From NCBI RefSeq assembly GCF_022440845.1, contig NZ_JAKNTO010000001.1, positions 1,860,001 through 1,924,000 of the forward strand: a stretch of DNA of 64,000 bases. Reading direction: 5' to 3'. This document shows positions 54,605 to 63,184 of the stretch, piece after piece. The notes under the pieces are model-generated. The model made no database searches. It was not told where the DNA came from and worked only from the letters and a program-made list of their open reading frames with translations. The DNA comes from Ruminococcus sp. OA3. GTDB lineage: Bacteria > Bacillota > Clostridia > Lachnospirales > Lachnospiraceae. The position numbers and the translations under genes were made by a program. Numbering within the stretch: the first letter of the stretch is position 1; every line of letters starts with the position of its first letter.

Positions 54605-55300
54605 TTGGGGAAAAAGAAAAAAATGATAGGATTCTATAATTATACAGTAGTTTTAACATACATAAGTCTTGTATCATCTGTATTTGGAATGACGCAGGCC
54701 ATTCATGGGCGATTTAAGACTGCAATTCTCTGTCTGGCGATATCCGGACTGTGTGACATGTTTGACGGGAAGATTGCCCGTACCAAGAAAGACCGGACAG
54801 AAGATGAAAAGGCATTTGGCATACAGATTGATTCGTTGTGCGATGTTGTCTGTTTTGGCGCATTTCCTGCATTGATCTGTTATCTGCTGGGGGTTCGCGG
54901 ACCCATAGGTATTGCAGTCATCATACTTTACTGTGTGAATTCTGTGATCAGACTGGCATATTTTAATGTTATGGAGATGAAGGATGCACTGGTGACAGCA
55001 GATGGAGAAAAATTTTACCGGGGACTTCCCATTACTTCTATGGCGGTAGTTCTTCCACTGGTATTTATGATCCAGTTTTTTGTACCGGACTGGGTCTTCA
55101 GAATATGCCTGCATCTGGCACTCCTTGGTGTTGGGGTGTTGTTTGTCGTAAATTTCAGGCTCAGGAAACCTAAGAACAGCACACTGGCAATTCTGGTATC
55201 TGTGGTAGGGATCGCAGTGCTGATCATGATTATTTTTACGAACTATCGGGTCAGGCTTCATGCAGGCTGGCCATGGCTGTGCAGGAGGTATCCCGTGTAG
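54605..55300 (+). CDS. pssA: CDP-diacylglycerol-serine O-phosphatidyltransferase
   Basis: 231 residues with a TTG start at 54605; the ATG at 54623 (225 residues) is an equally good choice. The CDP-alcohol phosphotransferase motif D-G-x2-A-R-x8-G-x3-D-x3-D is visible as CDMFDGKIART...FGIQIDSLCD, followed by six or seven hydrophobic segments. It makes phosphatidylserine from CDP-diacylglycerol and serine. The decarboxylase follows 21 bp downstream, so the specific assignment over other CDP-alcohol enzymes is strong. Confidence 0.9.
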   Translation: MGKKKKMIGFYNYTVVLTYISLVSSVFGMTQAIHGRFKTAILCLAISGLCDMFDGKIARTKKDRTEDEKAFGIQIDSLCDVVCFGAFPALICYLLGVRGPIGIAVIILYCVNSVIRLAYFNVMEMKDALVTADGEKFYRGLPITSMAVVLPLVFMIQFFVPDWVFRICLHLALLGVGVLFVVNFRLRKPKNSTLAILVSVVGIAVLIMIIFTNYRVRLHAGWPWLCRRYPV

Positions 55301-55320
55301 CAGGGATGTGAGGTGAATCT

Positions 55321-56193
55321 ATGAAGTATATTGATAATAAAGGCAGAGTAAAGATCGAAGAAACTGCACAGGACAGGCTGCTGGAGTGGATCTATTCGCA
55401 CCGTACAGGAAGAGCAATTCTGAAGTTTCTGGTGCAGCCGGGAATCACAAAGGCAGGCGGCTGGTTTCTTGAACAGCCGTGGTCTAAAGTCCTGATTACA
55501 CCATTTATCAAAAAGAATCAGATTAACATGAGCTGCTACCAGGATCAGCAATATCGTTCCTACAATGATTTTTTTACCAGGAGAATCAAACCGGAATACC
55601 GCCCGATAGAGGGAACTGAGAAAACACTGGTATGTCCTTGCGATGGAAAACTGAGTGTGTATCCAATCTCGCCAAAGGGTAATAAAGAGAGCAGATTCTG
55701 CATTAAAAATACTTTTTATACGGTAAGCTCTCTGCTGCAGTCAAAAAGACTGGCTGAATATTATGAGGGGGGATGGGTCTGCGTATTTCGTCTGACGGTG
55801 GACGATTATCACCGCTACTGCTATGTTGATGACGGGCAAAAATCAATAAATTACAGAATTCCAGGTGCCTTTCATACGGTAAACCCGGCAGCGGGGGATG
55901 TGCTGCCGATCTATAAAGAGAACACCAGGGAATTCTCTCTTTTAAAAAGCCGGCATTTTAGAACGGTTGTCATGATGGAGGTAGGAGCACTGATGGTCGG
56001 GCGGATCACGAATTATCATGAAGCATGTCAGGTGAAGCGGGGACAGGAAAAAGGAAGGTTTGAATTTGGCGGTTCAACGATTATTCTTCTGTTTCAGAAA
56101 GGCGGAGTACAGATTGATGAACGCCTGATACAAAATACCGAAAAAGGTTATGAAACCATCGTGAGAATGGGGGAGAGGATAGGAGAGGCATAA
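55321..56193 (+). CDS. psd: Phosphatidylserine decarboxylase
   Basis: 290 residues. It makes phosphatidylethanolamine and cuts itself to form a pyruvoyl group at the Ser of the GGST site near residue 250 (FEFGGSTIILLF). Other conserved blocks are YNDFFTRRIKPEYRPI, VFRLTVDDYHRYCY and AFHTVNP. With pssA upstream it completes phosphatidylethanolamine synthesis. The start ATG has GTGAGGTG upstream. A bidirectional terminator follows. Confidence 0.94.
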   Translation: MKYIDNKGRVKIEETAQDRLLEWIYSHRTGRAILKFLVQPGITKAGGWFLEQPWSKVLITPFIKKNQINMSCYQDQQYRSYNDFFTRRIKPEYRPIEGTEKTLVCPCDGKLSVYPISPKGNKESRFCIKNTFYTVSSLLQSKRLAEYYEGGWVCVFRLTVDDYHRYCYVDDGQKSINYRIPGAFHTVNPAAGDVLPIYKENTREFSLLKSRHFRTVVMMEVGALMVGRITNYHEACQVKRGQEKGRFEFGGSTIILLFQKGGVQIDERLIQNTEKGYETIVRMGERIGEA

Positions 56194-56227
56194 AGAAAAA
56201 AATCCCGGTTCCGGGATTTTTTTCTTT
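56193..56227. terminator. Bidirectional terminator between psd and oleate hydratase genes
   Basis: AAAAAATCCCGG TT-centre CCGGGATTTTTTT: perfect stem with A and T tracts on both sides, serving the convergent genes on both strands. Confidence 0.9.
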
Positions 56228-57995
56228 AAATCAAATGATACCGTTCCAACAGCTCCTCAATGATTGTGCCGGATATTTTCTTTCTCAGCCTTCGCTCCAC
56301 AAAATGTGCACCGAATGGCAGAGTGAGGTCGGTCAGTTTTTTACCATCCATCATTTTGGAAGTAGAATCAAGCAGGATGCGGATATCATAACAGGAGTTA
56401 AAAACTTCCGGTACGCCCCGGTCCACATCGAGCAGCGTATAGACTGCTTCCATTGCGGTTCTTACGGAGTATTCCGTTGTAAATACAGTATCACGGACGG
56501 TATCGGCAAACTGTCCGATGAATGCAAAATTTACACAGCCGTCAGGAACTACTTTGGGCCTGTCACCTTTAGTTCGCGGCATGAAGAATGCGGTGATATA
56601 CGGCATCATGCAGGGAATGCAGCGAGCTGATTCCCTTGCCAGCCCCGGAATATCTTCAACAGGTACGCCGAGATGGAAAAGCCATTCCTGGGTAATTTCG
56701 AAACCGGTGCATTCTCTGAGTGGCTTTTTGATATAATCGCCCGGGACATCCGTGTAAAGACCGTAAACCCAGACGACAAGCTGATCTTTTGGCTGTTCTT
56801 TAAAATGAGGCTGTCTGTTCAGCGTATAACTCATAAGCCAGGAAGAATCCTTGACGGTGATAATACCACCGGTTACGGCTTTTCCAGAAAAGGGATCACG
56901 TTTGCAGACCTTCTTGATGTATTCCGGGATCTTTGCATCCAGTGTAGTAATCGTGGCACTTTCCCAGTTTGTAGCTTCCGTGTCTGTACAAAACTTATCA
57001 GGATTTCCAAAAGAAGGGTCCTGGCTGGCGATATTTCTCCAGAGTTCCCAGCATCCTCCACTTTCCGTATTCATCACAGGTACATGGTCGTGATCTCCCA
57101 GAGAAGAATTCTCAGTGCAGCTGCCGTTGGTGACGAAGACCAGGTCGTCTTCGATCAAGTCAATACATTCTTCTGCCCCGTTGTGGATGCACAGGATTTT
57201 GGAAGCTATTTTTTTACCGTCTTTGAATTCAAACCGTACATTCGTTACGCGCGTGTCATACTGGAACTGTACATTGTGTTTTTCAAGGTAATGTATCATT
57301 GGAAGAATCAGAGATTCATACTGGTTGTATTTTGTAAATTTCAGTGCTGAAAAATCCGGAAGCCCGCCAATATGATGTATGAATCTCTGAATATAAAGTT
57401 TCATCTCAAGGGCACTGTGCCATTTTTCAAACGCAAACATTGTCTGCCAGTACAGCCAGAAATTGGAGGAATAGAATTCCTCATCAAAGACATCGTTGAT
57501 TGTTTTATCATAGAGGTCCTCATCCCTGGTCATGAACAGACGGACGATTTCCATGGATGCCTTTTCTGACAGTGCAAATTTGCCGTCGGTATGCGCGTCT
57601 TCCCCGCGGTTTACAGTGGCGCGTACCAGAGAGTAATTGGGATCACGCTTGTTCAGCCAATAGTATTCATCGAGTACGGATATTCCGTCTGTCTCAATGG
57701 AGGGGATGGAACGGAATAAATCCCACAGGCATTCGAAATGATTTTCCATCTCGCGTCCTCCGCGGATCACAAATCCTTTCTGGGGATCATTGATACCGTC
57801 ACATGCTCCGCCGGGAAGGGAAAGCTCTTCCAGGATATGAATGTGTTCCCCTTTCATCTGGCCGTCACGTACCAGAAAGCAGGCAGCAGAGAGGGAGGCG
57901 AGACCGCTTCCTACGAGATAGGCACTTTTCTTGTCTACACCATCAGGTTTTACCGGATGGGCAAATGCTTCATAATTGCCGTTTGAATAATACAT
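56226..57995 (-). CDS. ohyA: Oleate hydratase (MCRA family)
   Basis: 589 residues, FAD-dependent; adds water across the cis-9 double bond of oleic and related acids, which detoxifies unsaturated fatty acids. The FAD motif is [13 protein letters not shown] near residue 28, followed by [12 protein letters not shown]. Length and family blocks ([27 protein letters not shown]-like) fit. The upstream frame to 58031 is ignored because the ATG at 57995 has GGAGGTAT. A TetR-type gene lies upstream on the same strand with a large palindrome between, likely its operator. Confidence 0.92.
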   Translation of the reverse strand: MYYSNGNYEAFAHPVKPDGVDKKSAYLVGSGLASLSAACFLVRDGQMKGEHIHILEELSLPGGACDGINDPQKGFVIRGGREMENHFECLWDLFRSIPSIETDGISVLDEYYWLNKRDPNYSLVRATVNRGEDAHTDGKFALSEKASMEIVRLFMTRDEDLYDKTINDVFDEEFYSSNFWLYWQTMFAFEKWHSALEMKLYIQRFIHHIGGLPDFSALKFTKYNQYESLILPMIHYLEKHNVQFQYDTRVTNVRFEFKDGKKIASKILCIHNGAEECIDLIEDDLVFVTNGSCTENSSLGDHDHVPVMNTESGGCWELWRNIASQDPSFGNPDKFCTDTEATNWESATITTLDAKIPEYIKKVCKRDPFSGKAVTGGIITVKDSSWLMSYTLNRQPHFKEQPKDQLVVWVYGLYTDVPGDYIKKPLRECTGFEITQEWLFHLGVPVEDIPGLARESARCIPCMMPYITAFFMPRTKGDRPKVVPDGCVNFAFIGQFADTVRDTVFTTEYSVRTAMEAVYTLLDVDRGVPEVFNSCYDIRILLDSTSKMMDGKKLTDLTLPFGAHFVERRLRKKISGTIIEELLERYHLI

Positions 57996-58057
57996 AAATG
58001 ATACCTCCGTTTTTGTTGATGAGCGTATCATACAACAGTGTACAGAGGATTACGATA

Positions 58058-58106
58058 GACATTAACGCCGCTTTGTCAGACTTTTTGACATAGCGGCGTT
58101 AATGTC
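58058..58106. promoter_or_regulatory. Nested inverted repeat between tetR and ohyA
   Basis: GACATTAACGCCGC (58058-58071) is a perfect 14-bp inverted match to GCGGCGTTAATGTC (58093-58106). Inside, TGTCA / TGACA form a second dyad (about 58074-58090). It could be a TetR operator for ohyA, a terminator for tetR, or both; no long T tract follows on the minus strand, so an operator seems likelier. Confidence 0.6.
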
Positions 58107-58134
58107 GTAAAACCATACAGTTAATGATCAATGT

Positions 58135-58701
58135 CTAAAGGCGGCTGTTTGTGCTGAATCGATTGAGTGCAGCTGAAATATCCCCCTGGATCAGAGTACT
58201 GAGACGGCCGATGATGACCTCAGGACTGTCTTTCATCCCTGTGCGGATCCAATCCAGCATCAGGCCAACGAATGCATATTTATAAAAGTCAGCGATGAAC
58301 TTCTTATCCTCTTCGCGCACCGGAAGACCGTCTGATTTTTCTTCCACCACATCGATCAGGAGGTGGTATGTGACTTCGTACAGGTAACGTTCCACCTGCT
58401 CCCTGCTTATAGAATTATATACGTGGTTGATCAGTATGCGATTATCCAGCACGTATTCATAAATCTGCAGAAATCCCTGCTGCCAGGTATCATAAGTCTT
58501 TTTTCCTTCCAGGGCATCGGATGCCTCATTCAGGAAAAACCAGTCGAGCAGATCATAAATATCCTGAAAATGATAGTAAAACGTCTGGCGATTGACTTCG
58601 CAGTCTTCTGCGATATCTGTGACGGTGATCTTATCAAGCGGCTTCAGGGAAAGGAGTTTCCTGAGAGATGCCGCAAGAGCCCTTTTCGTAGTCTGAGACA
58701 T
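58135..58701 (-). CDS. TetR-family regulator
   Basis: 188 residues. The N-terminal helix-turn-helix is of TetR type (KITVTDIAEDCEVNRQTFYYHF); the rest is an alpha-helical ligand/dimer domain resembling the DhaS/TetR_C group. It lies just before ohyA on the same strand. Likely ligand: a fatty acid or acyl-CoA, by context only. The ATG at 58701 has AGGAGG upstream. Confidence 0.88.
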   Translation of the reverse strand: MSQTTKRALAASLRKLLSLKPLDKITVTDIAEDCEVNRQTFYYHFQDIYDLLDWFFLNEASDALEGKKTYDTWQQGFLQIYEYVLDNRILINHVYNSISREQVERYLYEVTYHLLIDVVEEKSDGLPVREEDKKFIADFYKYAFVGLMLDWIRTGMKDSPEVIIGRLSTLIQGDISAALNRFSTNSRL

Positions 58702-58723
58702 TGCCGTTCCTCCTGTTATCCTG

Positions 58724-59350
58724 TTAAAAAAGGTGTGTTAAGTCCAGTGGACTTTGAATGATGTAATCCGGATTTTCGACCTTACCAAATCCATAGGAGG
58801 CAAACACAAATGGTATCTGCGGACCTGCCTCTTTTACAGCCTTGTAATCACCCGCTGTATCGCCGACATAGACGGGGGACTTTAAGTCATGCCTGTGGAT
58901 GATCTCACGGATATTGTCGGCTTTTGCATTTCCGGTATCACCCGGACATAAATGGTCTTTGATATAGCAGCCGAAACCGGTACATTCCAGAAAGGTTTCG
59001 ATATAGCCGGCCTCGCAGTTACTGACAAGAAACAGTGGGTAGCGTGCGGATAATATCTTTAGGACCTGGGGCCAGGCGGGATACAGCGGCGCGCCGTATT
59101 TTCTGAGCAGTTCATGTTCGTATTTGCAGCACATGTCGATCAGCTCGAGCTGGCGTTCACGTGTTTCTTCAGAAAATATAATGCCCGCAATATCAGGAAG
59201 TGTTCTGCCAAACACAGATTTCAGAAGATCCGGGGTGATCGTAAGATTTAAAGATGTATTTTTTGCCAGCACTTCCATCCATGCCCTGGCGACAATTTCC
59301 GTGGAATCCCATAGCGTTCCGTCTACATCTAATATAATGCTGTCAGTCAT
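58724..59350 (-). CDS. HAD-superfamily phosphatase (phosphoglycolate phosphatase-like)
   Basis: 208 residues. Motif I is ILDVDGTLWDST (catalytic Asp), motif II is VSNCEAG-like, and the late VYVGDTAGDYKAVKEAG is motif IV. Cap domain of the PGP/beta-phosphoglucomutase type. The substrate is unknown. The frame extends to 59404, but the ATG at 59350 follows GGGAGGAG. Confidence 0.88.
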   Translation of the reverse strand: MTDSIILDVDGTLWDSTEIVARAWMEVLAKNTSLNLTITPDLLKSVFGRTLPDIAGIIFSEETRERQLELIDMCCKYEHELLRKYGAPLYPAWPQVLKILSARYPLFLVSNCEAGYIETFLECTGFGCYIKDHLCPGDTGNAKADNIREIIHRHDLKSPVYVGDTAGDYKAVKEAGPQIPFVFASYGFGKVENPDYIIQSPLDLTHLF

Positions 59351-59552
59351 AATTTCTCCTCCCATTCTGGATTCTATTTTAAAGAGAATCAATGGAAATT
59401 GCAATCTTTATTTCCGTGGGCAACAAGCCAGCCGGGCATGCCTGCATATCCATCTGGCGACTGCTGCGGGGGTATTTGACTTTCCTTTTCAGAGCCTCCA
59501 TGTTATAATGAGAACGCAAAGTGTTTGAATCAAAAGAAGACGGAGAACAGTT

Positions 59553-60659
59553 GTGAAAGAGTACGACAATGCAGAAAAACTAAAGGGTATTGTTGAGCCC
59601 CTGATTGAATGGTACCTGGAAAATAAACGAGTGCTTCCGTGGAGGGAACAGAAAAACCCATATTATATATGGATTTCAGAAATTATGCTGCAGCAGACCA
59701 GGGTAGAGGCGGTTAAGCCGTATTTTCAGCGATTTATCTCAGCACTTCCGACTGTTGAGGATGTTGCCTGCTGCGACGAGGCAAAACTGTTAAAATTATG
59801 GGAAGGTCTGGGGTATTATAACCGCGTTCGGAATATACAGAAAGCTGCACAGAGGGTTGTGGAGCTCTATGATGGGAAACTTCCTGCAGACTATGACGAA
59901 TTGCTGGGACTTCCTGGAATTGGTGATTATACGGCAGGAGCAGTGGCATCAATTGCATATAATATACCGGTTCCAGCTGTGGATGGCAATGTCCTTCGGG
60001 TGGTATCACGGCTGACTGAAAACGTAGAGGATATTTTAAAGCAGAAAGTGAAGAACCAGATCCGGTCTGAGCTTTTGAAGATTATGCCGGTGGATGTCCC
60101 CGGAGAATTCAATCAGGCATTGATGGAACTCGGGGCGACTGTATGTGTGCCGAATGGAATGGCAAAGTGTGAGGCATGTCCGATCGCAAAGCTGTGTGGT
60201 GCCAGGCTCCATAACCGCCAGGGTGAAATTCCAGTCAGGAAAAAGGCAAAGGAACGCCGGCTTGAAGAAAAAACCGTCTTGATCATTCAGGACGGAGATA
60301 AAGTTGCGATAAGAAAACGTCCGTCCAAAGGACTCTTGGCGGGTCTGTATGAACTCGTGAATTTTGACGGGCATCTTAGTGAGGAAGAAGTTCTGGAGAG
60401 AATGAAAGGATATCAGCTTACAACACTCCGGATCCTTCCCGTTGAACAATCCAAACACATCTTTTCGCATGTGGAGTGGAGGATGATCGGATACATCGTA
60501 AAAGTTGCCGCATTGGAGGGCGATGAGAATAATGATATGTTGTTCGTGGATATCCGCCATGCTGAAGAAAAATATCCTGTGCCCGCCGCATTTGGTGCAT
60601 ACGCGGCATATATGAATATGCGACTGGGCCAGGGAAAATATACAGGAGGAAAACTATGA
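59553..60659 (+). CDS. mutY: A/G-specific adenine glycosylase MutY
   Basis: 368 residues, GTG start. MutY removes adenine paired with 8-oxoguanine. The N-terminal domain has the LPWR..NPY..W.SEIMLQQTRV block and a helix-hairpin-helix with ELLGLPGIGDYTAGAVASIA and catalytic Asp in PAVDGNVLRV. A [4Fe-4S] loop follows as C-x7-C-x2-C-x5-C (CVPNGMAKCEACPIAKLC). The C-terminal Nudix-like domain recognises the oxidised base. The stop overlaps the next start by 4 bp. Confidence 0.96.
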   Translation: MKEYDNAEKLKGIVEPLIEWYLENKRVLPWREQKNPYYIWISEIMLQQTRVEAVKPYFQRFISALPTVEDVACCDEAKLLKLWEGLGYYNRVRNIQKAAQRVVELYDGKLPADYDELLGLPGIGDYTAGAVASIAYNIPVPAVDGNVLRVVSRLTENVEDILKQKVKNQIRSELLKIMPVDVPGEFNQALMELGATVCVPNGMAKCEACPIAKLCGARLHNRQGEIPVRKKAKERRLEEKTVLIIQDGDKVAIRKRPSKGLLAGLYELVNFDGHLSEEEVLERMKGYQLTTLRILPVEQSKHIFSHVEWRMIGYIVKVAALEGDENNDMLFVDIRHAEEKYPVPAAFGAYAAYMNMRLGQGKYTGGKL

Positions 60660-61672
60660 AACTGCTGACAGTGACAGTGCCCTGCTATAACTCACAGGAG
60701 TACATGAGCACCTGCATAGAATCATTGCTGAAAGGAGGAGATGAGGTAGAAATCGTCATTGTAGATGATGGCTCTACAGATGATACGCCGAAAATTGCAG
60801 ATGAGTATGCCAGAAAATATCCCACCATCATAAAAGTGATCCATCAGGAAAACGGCGGTCACGGAGAGGCTGTCAATACAGGACTTGCAAATGCAGGAGG
60901 TCTGTATTTTAAAGTAGTGGACAGTGATGACTGGGTGAGTGAATCCGCATATAAAGCGATTCTGGAAGCATTAAAAAGATGTCTTGGCGGTCCGGAGACA
61001 CTGGATATGCTGATAAGCAATTATGTGTATGAGAAGGTGGGCGCCAAACATAAGAGGGTAATGCGTTATCCGAATGCGCTGCCTCAGGGCAGGATATTTG
61101 GATGGGATGAAGTAAAGCCTTTGGGCAAGAGCCATTATCTCCTGATGCATTCGCTGATCTACCGGACGGAGCTGCTGCGCGAATGTGGACTGAAACTGCC
61201 GAAACACACTTTTTATGTGGACAATCTAGTTGCGTTTATACCATTTCCCTATGTGAAACACATGTATTATGCAGATGTAAACTTTTACCGTTACTATATC
61301 GGAAGAATAGACCAGTCAGTCAATGAGTCAGTGATGATCAAAAGGGTAGATCAGCAGCTGATGGTCAACCGGATGATGATCGACTGCATGGCGCAGCAGA
61401 AGTCGTTGAATAAACATGCGAGGAGTTATATGATGCATGCGCTGTCTATCATTATGACGGTTTCGTCTGTTATTCTGCTGCGGTCGGGAACAGAAGAAAA
61501 TCTGGAAAAGAAAAATGAACTGTGGAAGTATCTGAAGGCGGCGGATGGAAAAACATATTTTAAACTGCGCTATGGGCTGCTCGGAAGGACGATGAATCTT
61601 CCTGGAAAAAGCGGCCGCAGGTTTTCGATTACGGCTTATAAGATCGTGCAGCGTATCTACGGCTTCAACTAG
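60656..61672 (+). CDS. Glycosyltransferase family 2
   Basis: 338 residues, GT-A fold. Donor site motifs IVIVDDGSTDDT and VVDSDDW are present. No long membrane segment, so it acts at the inner face. The ATG overlaps the mutY TGA (ATGA). It ends 8 bp inside the tail of the minus-strand PAP2-type gene. The acceptor is unknown; neighbours suggest an envelope glycan or lipid. Confidence 0.88.
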   Translation: MKLLTVTVPCYNSQEYMSTCIESLLKGGDEVEIVIVDDGSTDDTPKIADEYARKYPTIIKVIHQENGGHGEAVNTGLANAGGLYFKVVDSDDWVSESAYKAILEALKRCLGGPETLDMLISNYVYEKVGAKHKRVMRYPNALPQGRIFGWDEVKPLGKSHYLLMHSLIYRTELLRECGLKLPKHTFYVDNLVAFIPFPYVKHMYYADVNFYRYYIGRIDQSVNESVMIKRVDQQLMVNRMMIDCMAQQKSLNKHARSYMMHALSIIMTVSSVILLRSGTEENLEKKNELWKYLKAADGKTYFKLRYGLLGRTMNLPGKSGRRFSITAYKIVQRIYGFN

Positions 61673-62315
61673 GAAGCCGAGATACAAGACTGCTCTTGTA
61701 GAAAATGAAATATGTAATCATACACAGGATAATTCCGGTAATTACATCAATGAGAGAATGCTGTTTCAGGAATAGCGTTGAGGCAATAATGGCGAGTGTC
61801 AGAATCAGGGATGCCCATTTCAGCCAGCGGTCCTGCCGCAGCATTTTTGAATTTGCCAGAGCCAGATGGATGCACAGTGAGTTGAAAACATGGATACTCG
61901 GCAGCACATTTGTGGGGGTATCATGCCTGTAAAGCAGCTGTACAATGTCAGTGAAGATGTTGTCATTGGCAAATTCTGCAGGCCTGATATTCAAACCGTT
62001 TGGATAAACGTAAGAGACGATCAGGAACAGCGTCATGCCGCTGGCAAGGCTGAAAAACATCTGATAGTATTCCCGTTTGTCCGGATTGACAAAAATAAAA
62101 AATAAAATGGCAACAAACATATAGACGAACCAGAAAATGTACGGGACGACAAAATATTCACAGAAAGGAATCACATCGTTCAGAGGTGCGCAGATAATAT
62201 GAAGATCCTCTACCGACCTCTTTTCCAGCTGTGCAAAGCAAAACATGTAAACGATGCCAAAAATCAATATGGTAAAGCCGTGTTTGTATTTGCGTATCAG
62301 ACGCAAGAAAATCAC
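61665..62315 (-). CDS. PAP2-type membrane protein (inositolphosphotransferase-like)
   Basis: 216 residues, about six membrane helices. Motifs: TPTNVLPSIHVFNSL (PSIH) and FLKQHSLIDVITG (H and D of motif 3). It resembles the gene at 52860-53573 in layout. It may act on a lipid phosphate. It overlaps the GDPD gene upstream by 4 bp (62312-62315), so they are coupled. Confidence 0.82.
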   Translation of the reverse strand: MIFLRLIRKYKHGFTILIFGIVYMFCFAQLEKRSVEDLHIICAPLNDVIPFCEYFVVPYIFWFVYMFVAILFFIFVNPDKREYYQMFFSLASGMTLFLIVSYVYPNGLNIRPAEFANDNIFTDIVQLLYRHDTPTNVLPSIHVFNSLCIHLALANSKMLRQDRWLKWASLILTLAIIASTLFLKQHSLIDVITGIILCMITYFIFYKSSLVSRLPS

Positions 62316-63166
62316 TCCTTAGTCGTTAGTTTTTGTGTAGGGCAGTCCGGGATAAAGCGGTCGAAAATTACGGAGTCAAAATATTTCCGGCTTTTCATAA
62401 GAGTAGCTTCCGAGTGAATCGTCCACGCAAATGCCGGAGTGCCAAAGCATTTGCGCAGAAATTTCAGAACAAACAGACGGGTGCCGCGGCTAAATTCATA
62501 GGCGATAAAGTCGGGGCGTCCATACCAGTTGAACATCAGGTATTCACTCAGGAACAGCAGGGGTCCGGGAGGTTCTTCGCCAGGATCAAAACGGCAGGAA
62601 AGCTGACCCCGCACGACACCCGGACGATTCTTTTTGTACCAGTGCAGAATAAAGGGACTGAATGATTCGATGCAGTATTTCCCTCTGTAGTCCTGCAGGA
62701 GTTCCGTAACGATGCTGCAGATTTGGGTATCGGTATGGTGAGATTTTAATTCTATGAGCAGGGGAACCTGACCTGCCACCAAAGTGAGGACTTCACTTAA
62801 ACTGGGAATCGTCTCAGCGCTGCCGTTCAGGCGCAGCGATCTTAGCTGTTCATGCGTAAAGTCACGAATTCTGCCGTCTGTGCCGCACATTCGGCGCAGT
62901 GAGTTGTCATGAAAGACAACAGCTTTGTTATCCTTTGTGAGCTGTACATCCAGTTCGATAGCAAAACCCGCGTTCACAGCACGTGAAAAGGCGGCCAGTG
63001 AGTTCTCTGGAATACCCTCTTCGGCAGACCATAACCCGCGGTGGGCAAACAGCAGTCCGCAGAATTCACTGCATTGTTGCTGCATGGCTGTGCGGGGCAT
63101 CAAAGCCAGCAACAGGATCAACAGTACAGATAACACCGACAACAGCAGAAGCAAATATAAAAACAT
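62312..63166 (-). CDS. Glycerophosphodiester phosphodiesterase
   Basis: 284 residues, one N-terminal membrane helix (LLLLLSVLSVLLILLLALM) and a GDPD barrel: FAHRGLWS...PENSLAAF, ELDVQLTKDNKAVVFHD, LIELK. It probably sits on the outer face and hydrolyses glycerophosphodiesters. It is the second GDPD in the window. It lies between the lipid kinase gene and the PAP2-type gene on one minus-strand run. Confidence 0.9.
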   Translation of the reverse strand: MFLYLLLLLSVLSVLLILLLALMPRTAMQQQCSEFCGLLFAHRGLWSAEEGIPENSLAAFSRAVNAGFAIELDVQLTKDNKAVVFHDNSLRRMCGTDGRIRDFTHEQLRSLRLNGSAETIPSLSEVLTLVAGQVPLLIELKSHHTDTQICSIVTELLQDYRGKYCIESFSPFILHWYKKNRPGVVRGQLSCRFDPGEEPPGPLLFLSEYLMFNWYGRPDFIAYEFSRGTRLFVLKFLRKCFGTPAFAWTIHSEATLMKSRKYFDSVIFDRFIPDCPTQKLTTKE

Positions 63167-63184
63167 GGTAATACCGCCTCCTGA

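Noticed and set aside
54674-55261. 195-residue minus-strand frame opposite pssA
   Set aside because: Shadow of a membrane-protein gene, as judged by composition and lack of a start.
56673-57350. 225-residue plus-strand frame opposite oleate hydratase
   Set aside because: Antisense shadow of ohyA.
59476-59509. Promoter for mutY from TTGACT and TATAAT
   Set aside because: The spacer is 22 bp, too long; only the TATAAT is plausible.
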